This document shows positions 13,001-22,900 of a stretch of DNA of 64,000 nucleotides, piece by piece (the stretch's first letter is position 1; each line of letters opens with the position of its first letter). Below the pieces are notes generated by a model. The model ran no database searches. It had not been told where the DNA came from and worked only from the letters and a program-made list of their open reading frames with translations. The translations under genes and the position numbers were made by a program. Origin of the DNA: Bicyclus anynana (Eukaryota; Arthropoda; Insecta; Lepidoptera; Nymphalidae); the NCBI RefSeq assembly GCF_947172395.1, contig NC_069086.1:17807572-17871571 (forward strand). Reading direction: 5' to 3'.

Positions 13001-13238
13001 AACAAATGATAACTATTCCTTAACGGAATACAAAGAGCTTATATCTAGATGTAATCGTCATGCTATAATGTGGGAAAATTTAAATGGAAAATCGAAAATT
13101 GTTGTATCACAATGTGTAGCAGATACCCTATTGGCTGTCAAAGATAATCATCCTAACACAGCTGTTTTAATAACTGGGTCTCTTCATTTAGTGGGAGCAG
13201 CATTGTCAATAATTGATCCTAACCTAAACAATGGGTAG
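4052..13238 (+). CDS. Fpgs: Folylpolyglutamate synthase
   Basis: ATP-dependent ligase that adds glutamates to folates and so retains them in cytosol and mitochondria. Exons: 4052-4132, 4585-4665, 5446-5553, 6314-6493, 7596-7732, 8797-8977, 9859-10250, 12869-13238. All junctions are GT-AG and phase-continuous (509 aa; the human enzyme is 587). The P-loop GTKGKGST spans the exon 3/4 junction (residues 86-93), followed by the family motif SSPHLVEVRERIR. Exon 5 gives VAVVEVGIGG, exon 6 GLDHTSILG, exon 7 FYLDGAHTKES (about residues 365-375) and exon 8 the C-terminal ligase lobe. Two in-frame starts (4052 and 4106) differ by an 18-residue basic extension without acidic residues, MTIPSICRAILANRFGFR, which fits a mitochondrial presequence. 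Intron 7 contains RPAP2 on the other strand. The 3' part of exon 4 is tandemly duplicated with its donor (6529-6687). Identity is very secure; the start is slightly less so. Confidence 0.95.
4401..4510 (+). repeat. SINE-2 3' fragment
   Basis: Sense fragment of the SINE-2 3' half (GCCAGAGTGGTGGACTA through CTCAACAGTGAGCC) in FPGS intron 1. Confidence 0.55.
4798..4890 (-). repeat. RTE-type LINE 3'-end fragment
   Basis: Antisense piece of the RTE tail (CGTCCACTGCTGGAACTGCC and GAGCCGCCAGCATCC), resembling the 3' end of the better copy at 33808-34166. FPGS intron 2. Confidence 0.6.
5131..5439 (+). mobile_element. tRNA-derived SINE (family SINE-2), full length
   Basis: Head TAGCCTAATGGATATGACCT (A-box-like) and GGTTTGAATCC (B-box-like), body TCCAACTTTTCAGTTATGTC, tail TTAATGATGATGAA. 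It ends about six bases before the FPGS exon 3 acceptor, so the branch point and most of the tract upstream of that acceptor must come from the SINE. Confidence 0.8.
6201..6290 (-). repeat. SINE-1 3' fragment
   Basis: Antisense tail of SINE-1 (ACAAGTTAGCCCTTGACC then TCTCACCTGATGGTAA) just upstream of FPGS exon 4. Confidence 0.75.
6371..6720 (+). repeat. 159-bp tandem duplication of FPGS exon 4 3' end and donor
   Basis: Copy 1 (6371-6528) is the last 123 nt of exon 4, its donor CAG/GTTTGG at 6493/6494 and 35 nt of intron. Copy 2 (6529-6687) repeats this with a few changes and a second donor at 6652/6653. A third short piece starts near 6688. Reading past donor 1 meets an in-frame TGA within five codons, so only donor 1 gives FPGS; copy 2 is a pseudo-exon within intron 4. 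Confidence 0.9.
6803..7004 (+). mobile_element. Short interspersed element, Lep1/Helitron-like
   Basis: Begins GACTAGTTGACGCCGCGCGG and ends CTTTATAATATTAGTATAGA. Noncoding and dispersed in the window (8491, 14195, 59121 and fragments). It resembles short non-autonomous elements common in Lepidoptera; the family name is my inference. FPGS intron 4. Confidence 0.6.
7799..8035. mobile_element. Chimeric SINE-1: sense head joined to antisense middle
   Basis: 7799-7933 is the sense tRNA-like head; 7934-8035 is an antisense body segment, making an inverted arrangement. FPGS intron 5. Confidence 0.7.
8038..8377 (-). mobile_element. SINE-1, near full length
   Basis: Antisense copy from poly(T) at 8038 (the A-tail) to GGAGGCCGTCAAAA at 8377, with a B-box complement GGGGATCGAACCCAGG. 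A further antisense head fragment follows at 8384-8432. Confidence 0.85.
8491..8681 (+). mobile_element. Short interspersed element, Lep1/Helitron-like
   Basis: Same family as 6803-7004, with GCGGTTTCACCCGTGGTTCC near the start and CTTTATAATATTAGTAATAA at the end, running into a short TAA microsatellite. It ends about 115 bp before FPGS exon 6. Confidence 0.6.
9550..9802. mobile_element. MITE, TAAAGTCCGA terminal inverted repeats
   Basis: 253-bp element. The left end TAAAGTCCGAATGCTCAGAG is the inverse of the right end, which closes CTGAGCGGTCGGACTTTA; TA duplication is likely. A related copy lies in the copper transporter gene (25895-26152). FPGS intron 6. Confidence 0.8.
10512..10517 (-). 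other. Polyadenylation signal for RPAP2
   Basis: AATAAA on the minus strand about 190 bp downstream of the RPAP2 stop codon, in FPGS intron 7. Confidence 0.5.
10703..12577 (-). CDS. Rpap2: RPAP2/Rtr1-type RNA polymerase II CTD phosphatase
   Basis: RPAP2/Rtr1 proteins dephosphorylate Ser5 of the Pol II C-terminal domain and take part in Pol II nuclear import. This is an uninterrupted 624-aa ORF. The N-terminal third carries the family domain: an N-terminal helical region, CX4C (C79, C84), the conserved stretch QKYRISMKTNKVYDIT (residues 96-111), SFCSNICY with CX3C (C117, C121), and SPLWFR at about 135-140. C79, C84, C117 and C121 are the expected zinc ligands. The middle is low-complexity and Asn/Ser/Thr-rich; the C-terminal 250 residues are again ordered-looking. 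The start is the first ATG; a TGACA-rich segment lies upstream. The whole gene sits antisense inside FPGS intron 7 (10251-12868), 291 bp from FPGS exon 8. Single-exon structure could mean ancient intron loss or retroposition, but the ORF is intact and looks functional. Confidence 0.93.
   Translation of the reverse strand: MDAQAKKPAKRPTKIEELTKEQVRQAIVKKRECNSKAQRIVESLLDKHILEDYFLKCLPDINQTHLEDVIEERSILHLCGYPLCHKTLSEKDIPKQKYRISMKTNKVYDITARKSFCSNICYKSAMHVKKQMLTSPLWFRDYEKIPVIYLLPLNSVGSMGQEIDLSLTEKIVSTSDRQTFTSVNDFANATLNEVDDNKNSNNTNNNQSHIIENANNIFVAAKDNKIEKIDHSTDDSSNNISTDCNGPPLETTVKNEFINLNTNTNKIGDTNDEQDIKPIDLRIINKPTTAMTSVKETQPVKNITKNPLNIVGDVIEKAVKPVDPILVYVPQTNKSETKCTVNNKKLPQKKQPSIAAITIEVEKCLAEWFTIDTLLFIFGEDKVKEMVAYKGECIKDYLNNYSKHISYSSNTYDQYQALCKKLKMLELEDKRFDLQTLGRESKPLPDYSILKEESKKMQLKVKAFFSAQTEIPIPNETSENTDENIEEENKTQLPLVDKNAQNALRRRIVCKHLNKVLPDILRSLGLYSSISSDICLLVNTFKLKANNIMFKPIQWTLIAIVFIKLLSLRNSGLKILLEQPMAFQHMQLMLLSYKQDGGYLDRLISWLTDIDRLLDVNDTQLTVE
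12578..12868 (-). promoter_or_regulatory. Putative RPAP2 promoter inside FPGS intron 7
   Basis: The 291 bp between the RPAP2 start and FPGS exon 8 contain six TGACA pentamers within 12715-12762. The same segment carries the FPGS exon 8 acceptor region, so the two genes share this space. Confidence 0.45.
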
Positions 13239-13448
13239 CAAAATGATGTAAGTTACATGAAATCTGTGATTTTATATGGGATTATGTTAAAATGTGTATT
13301 TAAATATTATAAGTTATCAATTGTAAAGATGTTTTATTATTGGAAACACAAAGAAGAAACGCAAGAATATAATCGAATGCAAAGTGATAAAGTTCCTTTC
13401 TCCACGAAAAACATTTATAAAACTTGAAAAAAAAAATAATTGAAACAA

Positions 13449-13454
13449 AATAAA
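13449..13454 (+). other. Polyadenylation signal for FPGS
   Basis: AATAAA about 211 bp after the FPGS stop codon; the intervening AT-rich sequence would be a short 3' UTR. Confidence 0.5.
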
Positions 13455-13499
13455 TAACTATTTCTTTATTAGATTTTTGAAGCTGGTTTCGTAAATGCT

Positions 13500-13923
13500 A
13501 TACTGTCATTGTCACTACAATCAGTCAATGTCACATTTTGTGAAAAGTCAAATTCAAAACCATTCAAAACAAAACTTTTGATGAAAGTTGACATTTGTTG
13601 ACCTTTTTCATATTCTTAATTTAGTATGTAAAAAGCGTTTTTGTTATTTAAATAGTAAATGCGAACATAGTGCGAAGTGGAGTGCTTAGTTTATATTTCT
13701 CTACAAGATTCTTTTGGCTAGTAGTTTTATCCTTTTGCCGTATCTGGCAGTGCCAACCGATAACAGGTTTTATCAAAATATATACAGCATACAGTTGCTT
13801 ATATTATTTACTTTCCAAATTGATAAATGATAACGGTTTATTTATCATGAGATACTAAGAAGGACGAGCAAATCGGAAATAGTATGGTGCATATGCAGAA
13901 GAAAAGATATATTTGATTTTAAG
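13500..13923 (+). promoter_or_regulatory. Possible promoter and noncoding first exon of the copper transporter gene
   Basis: TGTCA at 13504, 13510 and 13529 and TGACA at 13589 form a cluster like those upstream of other genes here. A good donor (TTTTAAG/GTAATG) lies at 13923/13924, with no long ORF before it, so a 5' UTR exon spliced to the exon containing the ATG at 16942 is plausible. This is inference. Confidence 0.3.
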
Positions 13924-14194
13924 GTAATGCCTACTAATAACAATAATGTTAAAGTTGGTATTTTAATTTTTATTTGAATATAGTGTTTACCCACTGATAA
14001 GATAAATATTAAAAACTAGATGGGCGCCGGCGAAAACAATATAGTAAGTATACATATAAAAAACATTGAGATTTTTACATAAAATCTCTATTATTATATT
14101 AAATATATTAAATATAAAATTATTAAATATATAAAATATAAAAATTTAACTTTGGGCCACTTTTTCCCTTTAAAGTCTGAATATGTTCTATTAT

Positions 14195-14412
14195 TAATAT
14201 AATACCAGATGTCACACAATTTTACCCCTATAGTTCCCATTCCCATTGGAATACAGGGATAAAACATAGCCTATAGCACTTGTGTATTATATAGAATAGT
14301 GTAGCTTCCCAAAAGTGAAAGAATTTCTCAAATCGGTTCAGTAGTTTCAGAGCCTATCCAATGCAAACAAACAAACAAACAATTAAATCTTTCCTCTTTA
14401 TAATATTAATAT
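14195..14412 (+). mobile_element. Diverged Lep1/Helitron-like element
   Basis: Matches the 6803-7004 family at ATACAGGGATAAAACATAGC and CTCTTTATAATATTAATATA. Confidence 0.5.
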
Positions 14413-14650
14413 AAATTAGTTTATCCACTATAGTAAAGATCTGATTATCTCTGGACCAGGACAGGACATAGAGGACCTCAGTTATAGAGATTTGCAAATT
14501 AGACTTCCAATGACTGTGATCAAGTACATAATTCAATTGGTCCTCACAACGCTGTGCTATGACAAAACACAGAATTCAAAAAATCAGTTGTTGAGACATC
14601 AAGTTCTTTGTTTTAAATGAAAACAAAAAGTTGAAATAGACTATATTATA

Positions 14651-14915
14651 CAGAGTGATGGGGAGTATTTCCCATAACTCTGGGGTTATATTCTTTACCA
14701 GAAATTAATAACATTTTCAAAGAATATGTTTTTTAATATTAATATTGTTAGAGTAAATAATACTTATTTCATTTGTAAATAGATCTTAAAATGTGTCCCT
14801 TATATGCTTTATTATTCTTATAAGGATTATATATAATTAAGGATAGATAAAGGTGTGTGTTACATATATAGTGAGAATTATTTGAATTACTTTGTATGAA
14901 AACATAGAAAGTTTT
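14651..14915 (+). repeat. Unclassified interspersed repeat (copy 1)
   Basis: Shares GGAGTATTTCCCATAACTCT-type start, AATAGATCTTAAAATGTGT and GAATTATTTGAATTAC with 62806-63075. Noncoding. Confidence 0.6.
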
Positions 14916-15004
14916 AAATTTTAATTATGCAGTTTGACTGTTATAAGTGGGCTCAGCAACACCTTGAAGTTATATATGTTTAAGTCCTAAAAAGTTCTTT
15001 TAAT

Positions 15005-15365
15005 TTATTAATATGTTTGGAACATAGTAAACAAATGCAAGTGAAAGAAATGCATATGTTGAGATGGATGTGTGGTGTAACACCAGTGGTAGTGCCAGTG
15101 ATAGAAAAATTGAGGATTAGAAGGTTAGCTTGGTATGGACATGTAATGCGTAGGGACGAAAGTCATATTACTAGAAAAATGTTGAATGTGCAAGTGGAAG
15201 GACATAAGAGGAGAGGAAGGCCAAAGAAGAGATAGTTGGATTATGTGAAAGAGGACATGTGTGTAAAAGGAGTAAATGATGAGTTGACGAGTAATAGAGA
15301 CGAATGGAAAAGATTGACATATTTTTCTGACCCCACTTAAGTGGAATAAGGGTAAGGAGATGATG
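15005..15365 (+). mobile_element. RTE-like LINE reverse transcriptase 3' remnant
   Basis: Open stretch 15017-15235 encodes RWMCGVTPV, RRLAWYGHVMRRDE and HKRRGRPKKR, the typical region downstream of the RT domain in lepidopteran RTE/BovB-like elements. It is broken by a stop, after which the same frame continues with VKEDMCVKGV and EWKRLTYFSDPT. Inactive, truncated copy. Confidence 0.75.
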
Positions 15366-16300
15366 GAATATGTTTGAAACATGCTGGTAATTCATTTATG
15401 GTTTACACCATAAAATATTATCTTGATACAGTGTAATTAATATACACATGGCACAGCAGAATGGTCACCCGCACGGTTAATCCATGGATTGCTAAGATAT
15501 TCATCTCATATGGTTCATACCAACCACCAGGTTAATTTAGCTTTAATTAATTTCTGTAGGCATTTCAAATAAGTTTCTTTTGAATATAATAATACTTAGA
15601 TAAGTCTAAACATTAAATGTTATACATTACAAAAAATGTAGTGATTGTTATGTTTTGGCAAGCATTGTATTTATAATCTATATGCAATAACATTACCATT
15701 GTCTATAGTGTTGGTATTTTAAATATTTATGTTTTATATTACTGAGCCAAAACAAATTAGATAAGATGTTAGTTATTGAATTATTATTAAGGAATAGTAT
15801 CTGTGCCATACCATAATGATTTTTCTAAACATGATAAGAATTGGGTGGGCAATTCTACTAATGGTTTTGTTATTTATTCACTCTTGATTAAATAATAAAC
15901 CCATTTTAGTCTTAAATAAATATGACAAAACGAAAATTTATCTTTAATCAATTTAAATACATTGGAGCCAATACCTCCAATATTGGATTATGTCATTTAT
16001 TGGGCATACTTGGACAATAAACATTTGAGTTTGTGTGTTTTAACAGTAATACATTTCAGTACAGTACAGTAATATATTGTTAATAAATTATTGTTTAAAG
16101 ATATTGCCAGCCGTAGGTTTAGTGTTTAGTTTACTACTAGAGCAACTTTGGATACCTGTTCTAGTATAGAACTTGCAGCAGAACTATTTTGGCCAAAAAA
16201 GGTATTTAAATTTATTAAAGATAATTTTTCATTTAGTCATATTTATTTATTTGTTTTGTATTGTCACTGAATATTTCTTAAGATTATACTAGTATTATAA
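15366..16300. other. AT-rich stretch, nothing recognised
   Basis: No coding signal, repeat or RNA gene recognised. Probably the first intron of, or DNA upstream of, the copper transporter gene. Confidence 0.6.
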
Positions 16301-16317
16301 AGAAGTTTTTTTTTTTT

Positions 16318-16508
16318 TTCTGATTGTGTAAGTGCCGTAGGCTCCTTATGGGACCTCATTGGCGTCACCGGGGGGTAAACATAAAGAAGTAGAGTTTGTG
16401 GTATTGTAGGATCTCTGGTATACTGAACCAATTTTGTAAATTATTTTATCCATATATTCTCAAGGGAACAGGAACTACGCGGTTGAAGCTGCGGCGTGTC
16501 GACTAGTT
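16318..16508. repeat. Two short TE fragments
   Basis: 16318-16378 shares the CGTCACCGGGGGGTAAAC motif with 2905-3245. 16445-16508 is an antisense Lep1/Helitron-like head (GGAACAGGAACTACGCGG to GACTAGT). Confidence 0.5.
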
Positions 16509-16941
16509 TATAATAAAACACACATACACAGCTGAGGTTTCGTATACCTTTCTCAACTTGTATTTTTCTTGATGCTACACCTAATTACTTAAATATAAAA
16601 TTTGATTATCTCCGTCAATGCCTAGTTGTTACTATATTTTACTATTCACGATTTATATGTGTTCATATGTATGCTACGATCTTTAGGCCACATCTACACT
16701 AACTATGCTATTACAGCCATATTTACAAATATGGACTAAGATTAAATCTTCAATTTTTTTTTATTATTTCGATTAATTATCGTCAAAGTAAAGTGGACCT
16801 AATCACTACAATTCAAAGGTTACTTTACCTATATTTTTTAAATATAATCTTGCATAAATCAATGTCTCTTGTTAGTGTTTGTTAATTGGCTCAGTATATG
16901 AATAATGCACTCCAGCCTCCAGGTGAAGGCCCCCTGGCATC

Positions 16942-19900
16942 ATGCATATGTGGATGTGGTTTGGCTACGACGTGGGCGAATTCCTGTTCGCCGGGCTCGA
17001 CGTCAACACGCGGTGGGCCTTTGCGCTCACGTGGATCGCGCTGTTCTTCGTCGCGCTGCTGTTTGAAGCTTCCAAGGTAGGAAAAAACTAAGAAATAAAA
17101 AAGTTACCATCGAATATGAAAGTCCTCGTTGAGACGAATCGAACGAGCCCAAAGTCGATGAGGTTGCTTCGTTTAATTACGGAGTTCCTATGGCTACCTT
17201 TCCCTTCCAACTCCCTCATCAGACCCTGGTTACCATATAGTATCAAATTACTTGGTAACACGAATGAAATGAGCCCAAACTCGATGGGATTGCGTCGTTT
17301 AATTACGGAGTTTCTATGCCCACCTTCCAGCTCCGTCATCAGATCTTGCATGCGAAATTTCACCTCATCGGACCGGGACCCGTACTTATGAAACCGTGGC
17401 TAATGTATGAATGGTGTGGTATCAAGGTGAAAAGTAGTTGGATAGAAGATCCAACCAAAAAATAAAATTAAATTGGTAGAGCCGTTTCTAATATCGTGAA
17501 ACGAGATTTTTATATATTACATGATACGACTATCGATGTTAACTGTAGATAATAACTTGGAATACAAGTTGTGGCGAAGGGCGATTGATTGCCATTTGCT
17601 ACCACCCTAAGTCAAGAGTGTATTTTTTTATTTTTTTATTTACAAGTAAGCCCTTGACTACAATCTCACCTGATGGTAAGTGATGATGCAGTCTAAGATG
17701 GAAGCGGGCTAACTTGTTAGGAGGAGGATGAAAATCCACACTCCTTTCGGTTTTTACACGACGTCGTACCGGAACACTAAATCGCTTGGCGGTACGTCTT
17801 TTTCGGTAGGGTGGTAACTAGCCACGGCCGAAGCCTTCCACCAGCCAGACCTGGACCAATTAAGAAAACCTCAATCTGCCCAGCCGGGGATCGAACCCAG
17901 GACCTCCGTCTTGTAAATCTACCGCGCATACCACTGCCACGGAGGCTGTCAAAAACAAGCGACAAAGTAGACAAATTGTGTATATCCTTCCTATTTAATT
18001 CAGTTGAAATTAGCAGAATCTTCGACCGTGCTTCTCGATGTTATATCGAATTCCTACTCGGAAACAATGATAGCATTTTCTTGCGAAGCCAAAATTTTTA
18101 GTACATAATATACATATACAATATACATAATATGTTAAAATGCTCTCTTATCGTAGGTTTATCTAGCGCGGGTGCAGCGGGAGGCCCATCAGAAGCTGTA
18201 TCCCTACCGGTGTGACGAGAGACGAAACCTGCTCAATGATCGGTAAGTTACTTGTAGCATTGACGCAGCGACCAGCTTGCTGGGTCTAAGCTCCATATCC
18301 CCTCTCCTATGAGGAGGGAGGCTTAGCCCTGCAGTGTGCCATAAAAATAGGCTGATAATGATGCGTCGTCAACGGTAGCTACTTTTTATTGCATGCGAAA
18401 TGTATGTTTCGTTCTATTCAGTAGGTAGTACTTTTGGTAAGAACGAAGTTGATGAGTAAAAATATAAGAAACAAACTCGGATCTATAATTTTAGTAGGTA
18501 TAGGTAAAATTTCAATATAGTTTATTTTGGCTATATTTCATATATCAATCAAATCAAATAGCTCTATACAAGCTCTTTCGATTTCCATCTAAATTAAATT
18601 TGGTGGTAGGTACGAGTAGGCTCATTGACTAGCGATTCAGCGTTCAGTATTCCGCATGGAAATCGATCAGACCTAGTTAGCCCTCCATCCTAGACCAGAT
18701 TGTCGTCAGGCGAGATCTGTTATCGCCGCGTTGCAACGACTTGCGGTACGGAAGGCTTCAGTGTGCTCGTGGCGTTCGAGCCGTCTACATCTCTTGTTGT
18801 GTAACTCTTTATGGGTAATGGGTTACTTGGGATAGGCGGGGAGAGTGACTTGAGTGAAAAAGGGGAGTGTTTGTTAACAATCAAAGAATCCTTTAATCCT
18901 ACACACAACGTTTACAAGTGCGTGACTTCACTCAAGGTCATTCTCTGCCATTCTAGGGTCTTATTTTGGTTAGAGTTTGATTTGTTAATTAAGTTGTTTT
19001 GACATGTTGTGAATGACCTTTGTTCGACATTAGTTTTCTTCTCTCTTTCTGAGTCTGCTAAAAGGTCGCAGTCTTGATCGAACTTTTATTGCTTGATTCT
19101 AACTGAATATAAAAACCAGTCAAAGAACTCGTAGCTGACATATTTAATATTTTATTTGTTTAACATTTTCTGCACGTAGTTATTGTAATAAATCTTTTAT
19201 CGGAGCTGCTTTGTACGTACATTGTGTTAAAACAATATATTGCATCGTGCATGTCGTCAGTAACAAATGCATGTTTATTTACGGTTCGATTTATTGTACT
19301 TTTGAACTGGCAATAGCCAATGATATAATATTATATTTTTAACCGACTTCAAAAAGGAGGAGGTTCTCAATTCGGTCGGTATTTTTTTTTTTTTTTTTTT
19401 TTATTATGTATGTACACCAATTACTCAAAGACGCCTGGACCGATTTCAAAAATTCTTTTTTTGTTTGAAACGGTATAGTCCCCATTTGGTCCCATTGCCA
19501 TCATGTCACGATCTGATGATGGAATCTTGGAGAAATTGAGGGGAACTTTCGAAAATTATATGGGTGTCTAGTGTGTTCGTATACTTTTCCATTTAGTACT
19601 TTTAAGCACTACAATTTTATGAAGGTATAAAATCGATCTGATGATGGAGCCATAAAACAGACGAGGGAACTCCTCGGCGATTTACAGCAGTTACCTTGTG
19701 TTTGGGCTTGATTAATTTGTATTAATGAGAACTTTCCACATAGGTAGGTTGTGACTGTCATTTAGGGGTTTGGTGATGAAGACCAAGGACAATTAAGGGA
19801 ACTCCTTAACAGTTTACAGTAACCACCTTGTGTTTGGCCTTGATTTATTCGTATTGCTGAGAACTTTGGACCTAGATGAGTTGTGTCTGTTATTAGGGGT

Positions 19901-22900
19901 CTGATGATGAAGACCAAGGTCAATTAAGGGAATCCCTTTACGGTTTACGGTCGCTACCTTGTGCTTGGGCTTGATTAATTTGTATTGCTGTGAATTTTGT
20001 ACCAAGATGGGTTGTAACTGTCATTAGGGGTCTGATGTATTCGTTTGAGATGAAATTTTACACTAAAAATGAAAAAATAATAAAAATTTTAATAAAAAAA
20101 TACAACCGACTTCAAAACCTAAAAACGTACCCACTAAACTAAAAAGTGAAAAATAACATCATAATATGTTCTACCTGCTGATCAGTATGAAGTCGGTGCT
20201 TAGCCGGTGTTGTCTTAATTTAAGCCATTTCTGACAGGACCACATGGAACAACACTGTCTGCAAAATCTAAATCTATTAGATATTCTCACATGGCTTGAA
20301 TTAATACATCACCGGCTAAGCACCGCCTTCATACTGATCAGCAGGTAGAACATATTATGATGTTATTTTTCACTTTTTAGTTTAGTGGGTACGTTTTTAG
20401 GTTTTGAAGTCGGTTGTATTTTTTTATTAAAATTTTTATTATCATCTATAATTATTCTATTGTAGGTGACATCTTATCGCATTGTAATAAGTTTTTTTTC
20501 GTAGGTATAGGTAACAATGTAATGTAGATACAATGAAGAGTGTACCCACATACTGAAATAAATATTTTACTTTGTGTATCATTAGTAGATAAGTAGGTAT
20601 ATAAATATATGTACATACTCATCGTCATCATCATTATCAACCCATATTCGGCTCACTGCTGAGCTCGAGTCTCCTCTCAGAATGAGAGAGGTTAGGCCAA
20701 TATTCCACCACGCTGGCCCAATGCGGATTGTCAGACTTCCTCACGATGTTTTTCCTTCACCGTTTGTGACAAGGAGACACGTGATATTTATTTTCTTAAA
20801 ATGCACACAATTGTAGGGGCATGCCCAGGACCGATTCGAACCTACACCCTCCAGAATCACAGGCAGAGGTCATATCCACTGGGCTATCACAGCTACCTAC
20901 ATATAAATTTATATATATATCGAAAAGTATGCTCGGGTACTCCTTCACCATTCTATCATGGCTGGACTGCCAGGCATGGACGATATCTACCGCTGCCGAA
21001 GTGATGATACCGCTACGTAGTAGATATTTCCCGAACGCGTAATATGTGGTATGGTTCTCCATTCTCCATTCCCCATTCACGCCTTGCAAATATCTGAAAT
21101 ACTTTTCCAAAATCCGTTTTCCCTGTCACTTATAATAAATATCAAGTAAATAGTAAATAGATATATACCTTATGAACAAGCACAATCCACCACAGATTGC
21201 ATCAGGCATTTTAGTCCAGTGTTACCTTATAGGGTTAAAAAAAAACTTTTGAAAAAAACATAGAACCGAGAATTGAGAACCTACTCCTTTTTTTGACGTT
21301 GATTACAAACAGGCTTCGCATGATAAGTTCATAACGATTTTTATAAACATTCATAACGATAGTGAATATGAATATAGGTAAGCTCTTTTTAAATATCTCG
21401 GATCGATCGTACTAAAATAATTCCACAAGTCACCATCTCGATATGCATTGCATTAGTATAATAATGTAATAATAAATAAGTATAAAGGTACCTAAGTATT
21501 TATTGCATTGACCTTATAGAATGAGGGCAAATTCATTCTATGTACTTACTTTCTAATTTTGTGATTATTGTCAGACCTTGCAATACAAATTCATAATTAC
21601 CTATAAGTAGATTATGGTTTAGTAATTATGTACTTTCATAATTACTAAACCAAGAGGTGAAAGCTCAGTGGATATGACCTCTGCCTCGGATTCCGGAGGG
21701 CGTAGGTTCTAATCTGGTCCGGGGCATGCGCCTCCAACTTTTCAGTTATGTGCATTTTAAGAAATCAAATATTACGTGTCTCAAACGGTGAAGGAAAAAA
21801 TCGTGAGGAAACCTGCAGATCAGATAATTTTCTAAATTCTCTGCGTGTGTGAAGTCTGCCAATCCGCATTCGGCCAGCGTGGTGGACTATTGGCCTAACC
21901 CCTCTCATTCTGAGAGGAGACTCGAGCTCAGCAGTGAGCTGAATATGGTTTGATAATGATGATGAAACCAAGAGGCTAAATACTAAATAGGTGAGTAGTA
22001 GAAGGTGTATCTAATATATGTATGTACATAGCCAAAAAAAATAGACTATGTACGTACATTATAAACCCCACGGCTGATGCACCTAACTTCCCCGCACGCA
22101 CGATTTTACACCCGCGCAGTCTTTTCCCCCTTCGCCCGCATATCATGGGAGTGTCATCAACGTACTTGCCAGACTACAGGCTTGTAGTCTAATTTAATCG
22201 CCTCATAATTGGCCTATTTTTATTAATGGTAAATTTACTTTCTGCTTGCAATAGCTACATAAGGAAAATCGTGTCAAAAATAAGTTAGTTAATTGAAAAA
22301 TGAAAATATTAGCACCTGAAGCAATATTTTACAAGACAATATGGCAATTACCATGCATGAGAAATGAATTTAAAGTACGAATATGTGTATATGAAACCAG
22401 GTGAACAAGCAGCGTAATTATACGCTACTATAATGTATGCAGAGCAAATATATTAATGATCAAAATTATTGAAACAAGTCGGATTTCGTAATATTTCTGT
22501 TTTAAGAAATAAGAAATAGTGTTCCGGTATTATGTCAGATAGAAGCCGCATAAGGGTCGATACTAAATAGGCGAATAGGTCCTATTATAATCAGCCTATT
22601 TTAAAGATTACTAAATATCATACCATAGGTTATGGGCAGGCCACATAGTTCGAAGAGCCGATGGGGTCTCAAAGTGCTGGAATGGCGACCCCGCACCGGA
22701 AAGCGCAGTGTTGGTCGACCCCCCACTAGATGAACCGACGATATCAAGAGGCTTCCAGGGAGGTTGTGCTTGGAAGTCCATGCAAGAGGCCTATGTCCAG
22801 CTGTGGACGTCCATCAGCTGATAATGATGAGGATGACACATCATACCAGTGTCTATTTCATCATCTATTTCATTGTAAACTTGTTGCAGGGAGCAAGGTA

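Noticed and set aside
13670..13858. 62-codon ORF as a membrane protein
   Set aside because: AT-rich, hydrophobic by composition only, with no splice or start context; more likely part of a noncoding first exon or intergenic DNA.
16886..17080. 64-codon ORF in frame with an upstream ATG over copper transporter exon 1
   Set aside because: Different frame from the conserved MHMWMWF...FEASK reading and low-complexity; the CTR frame is supported by phase continuity through five further exons.
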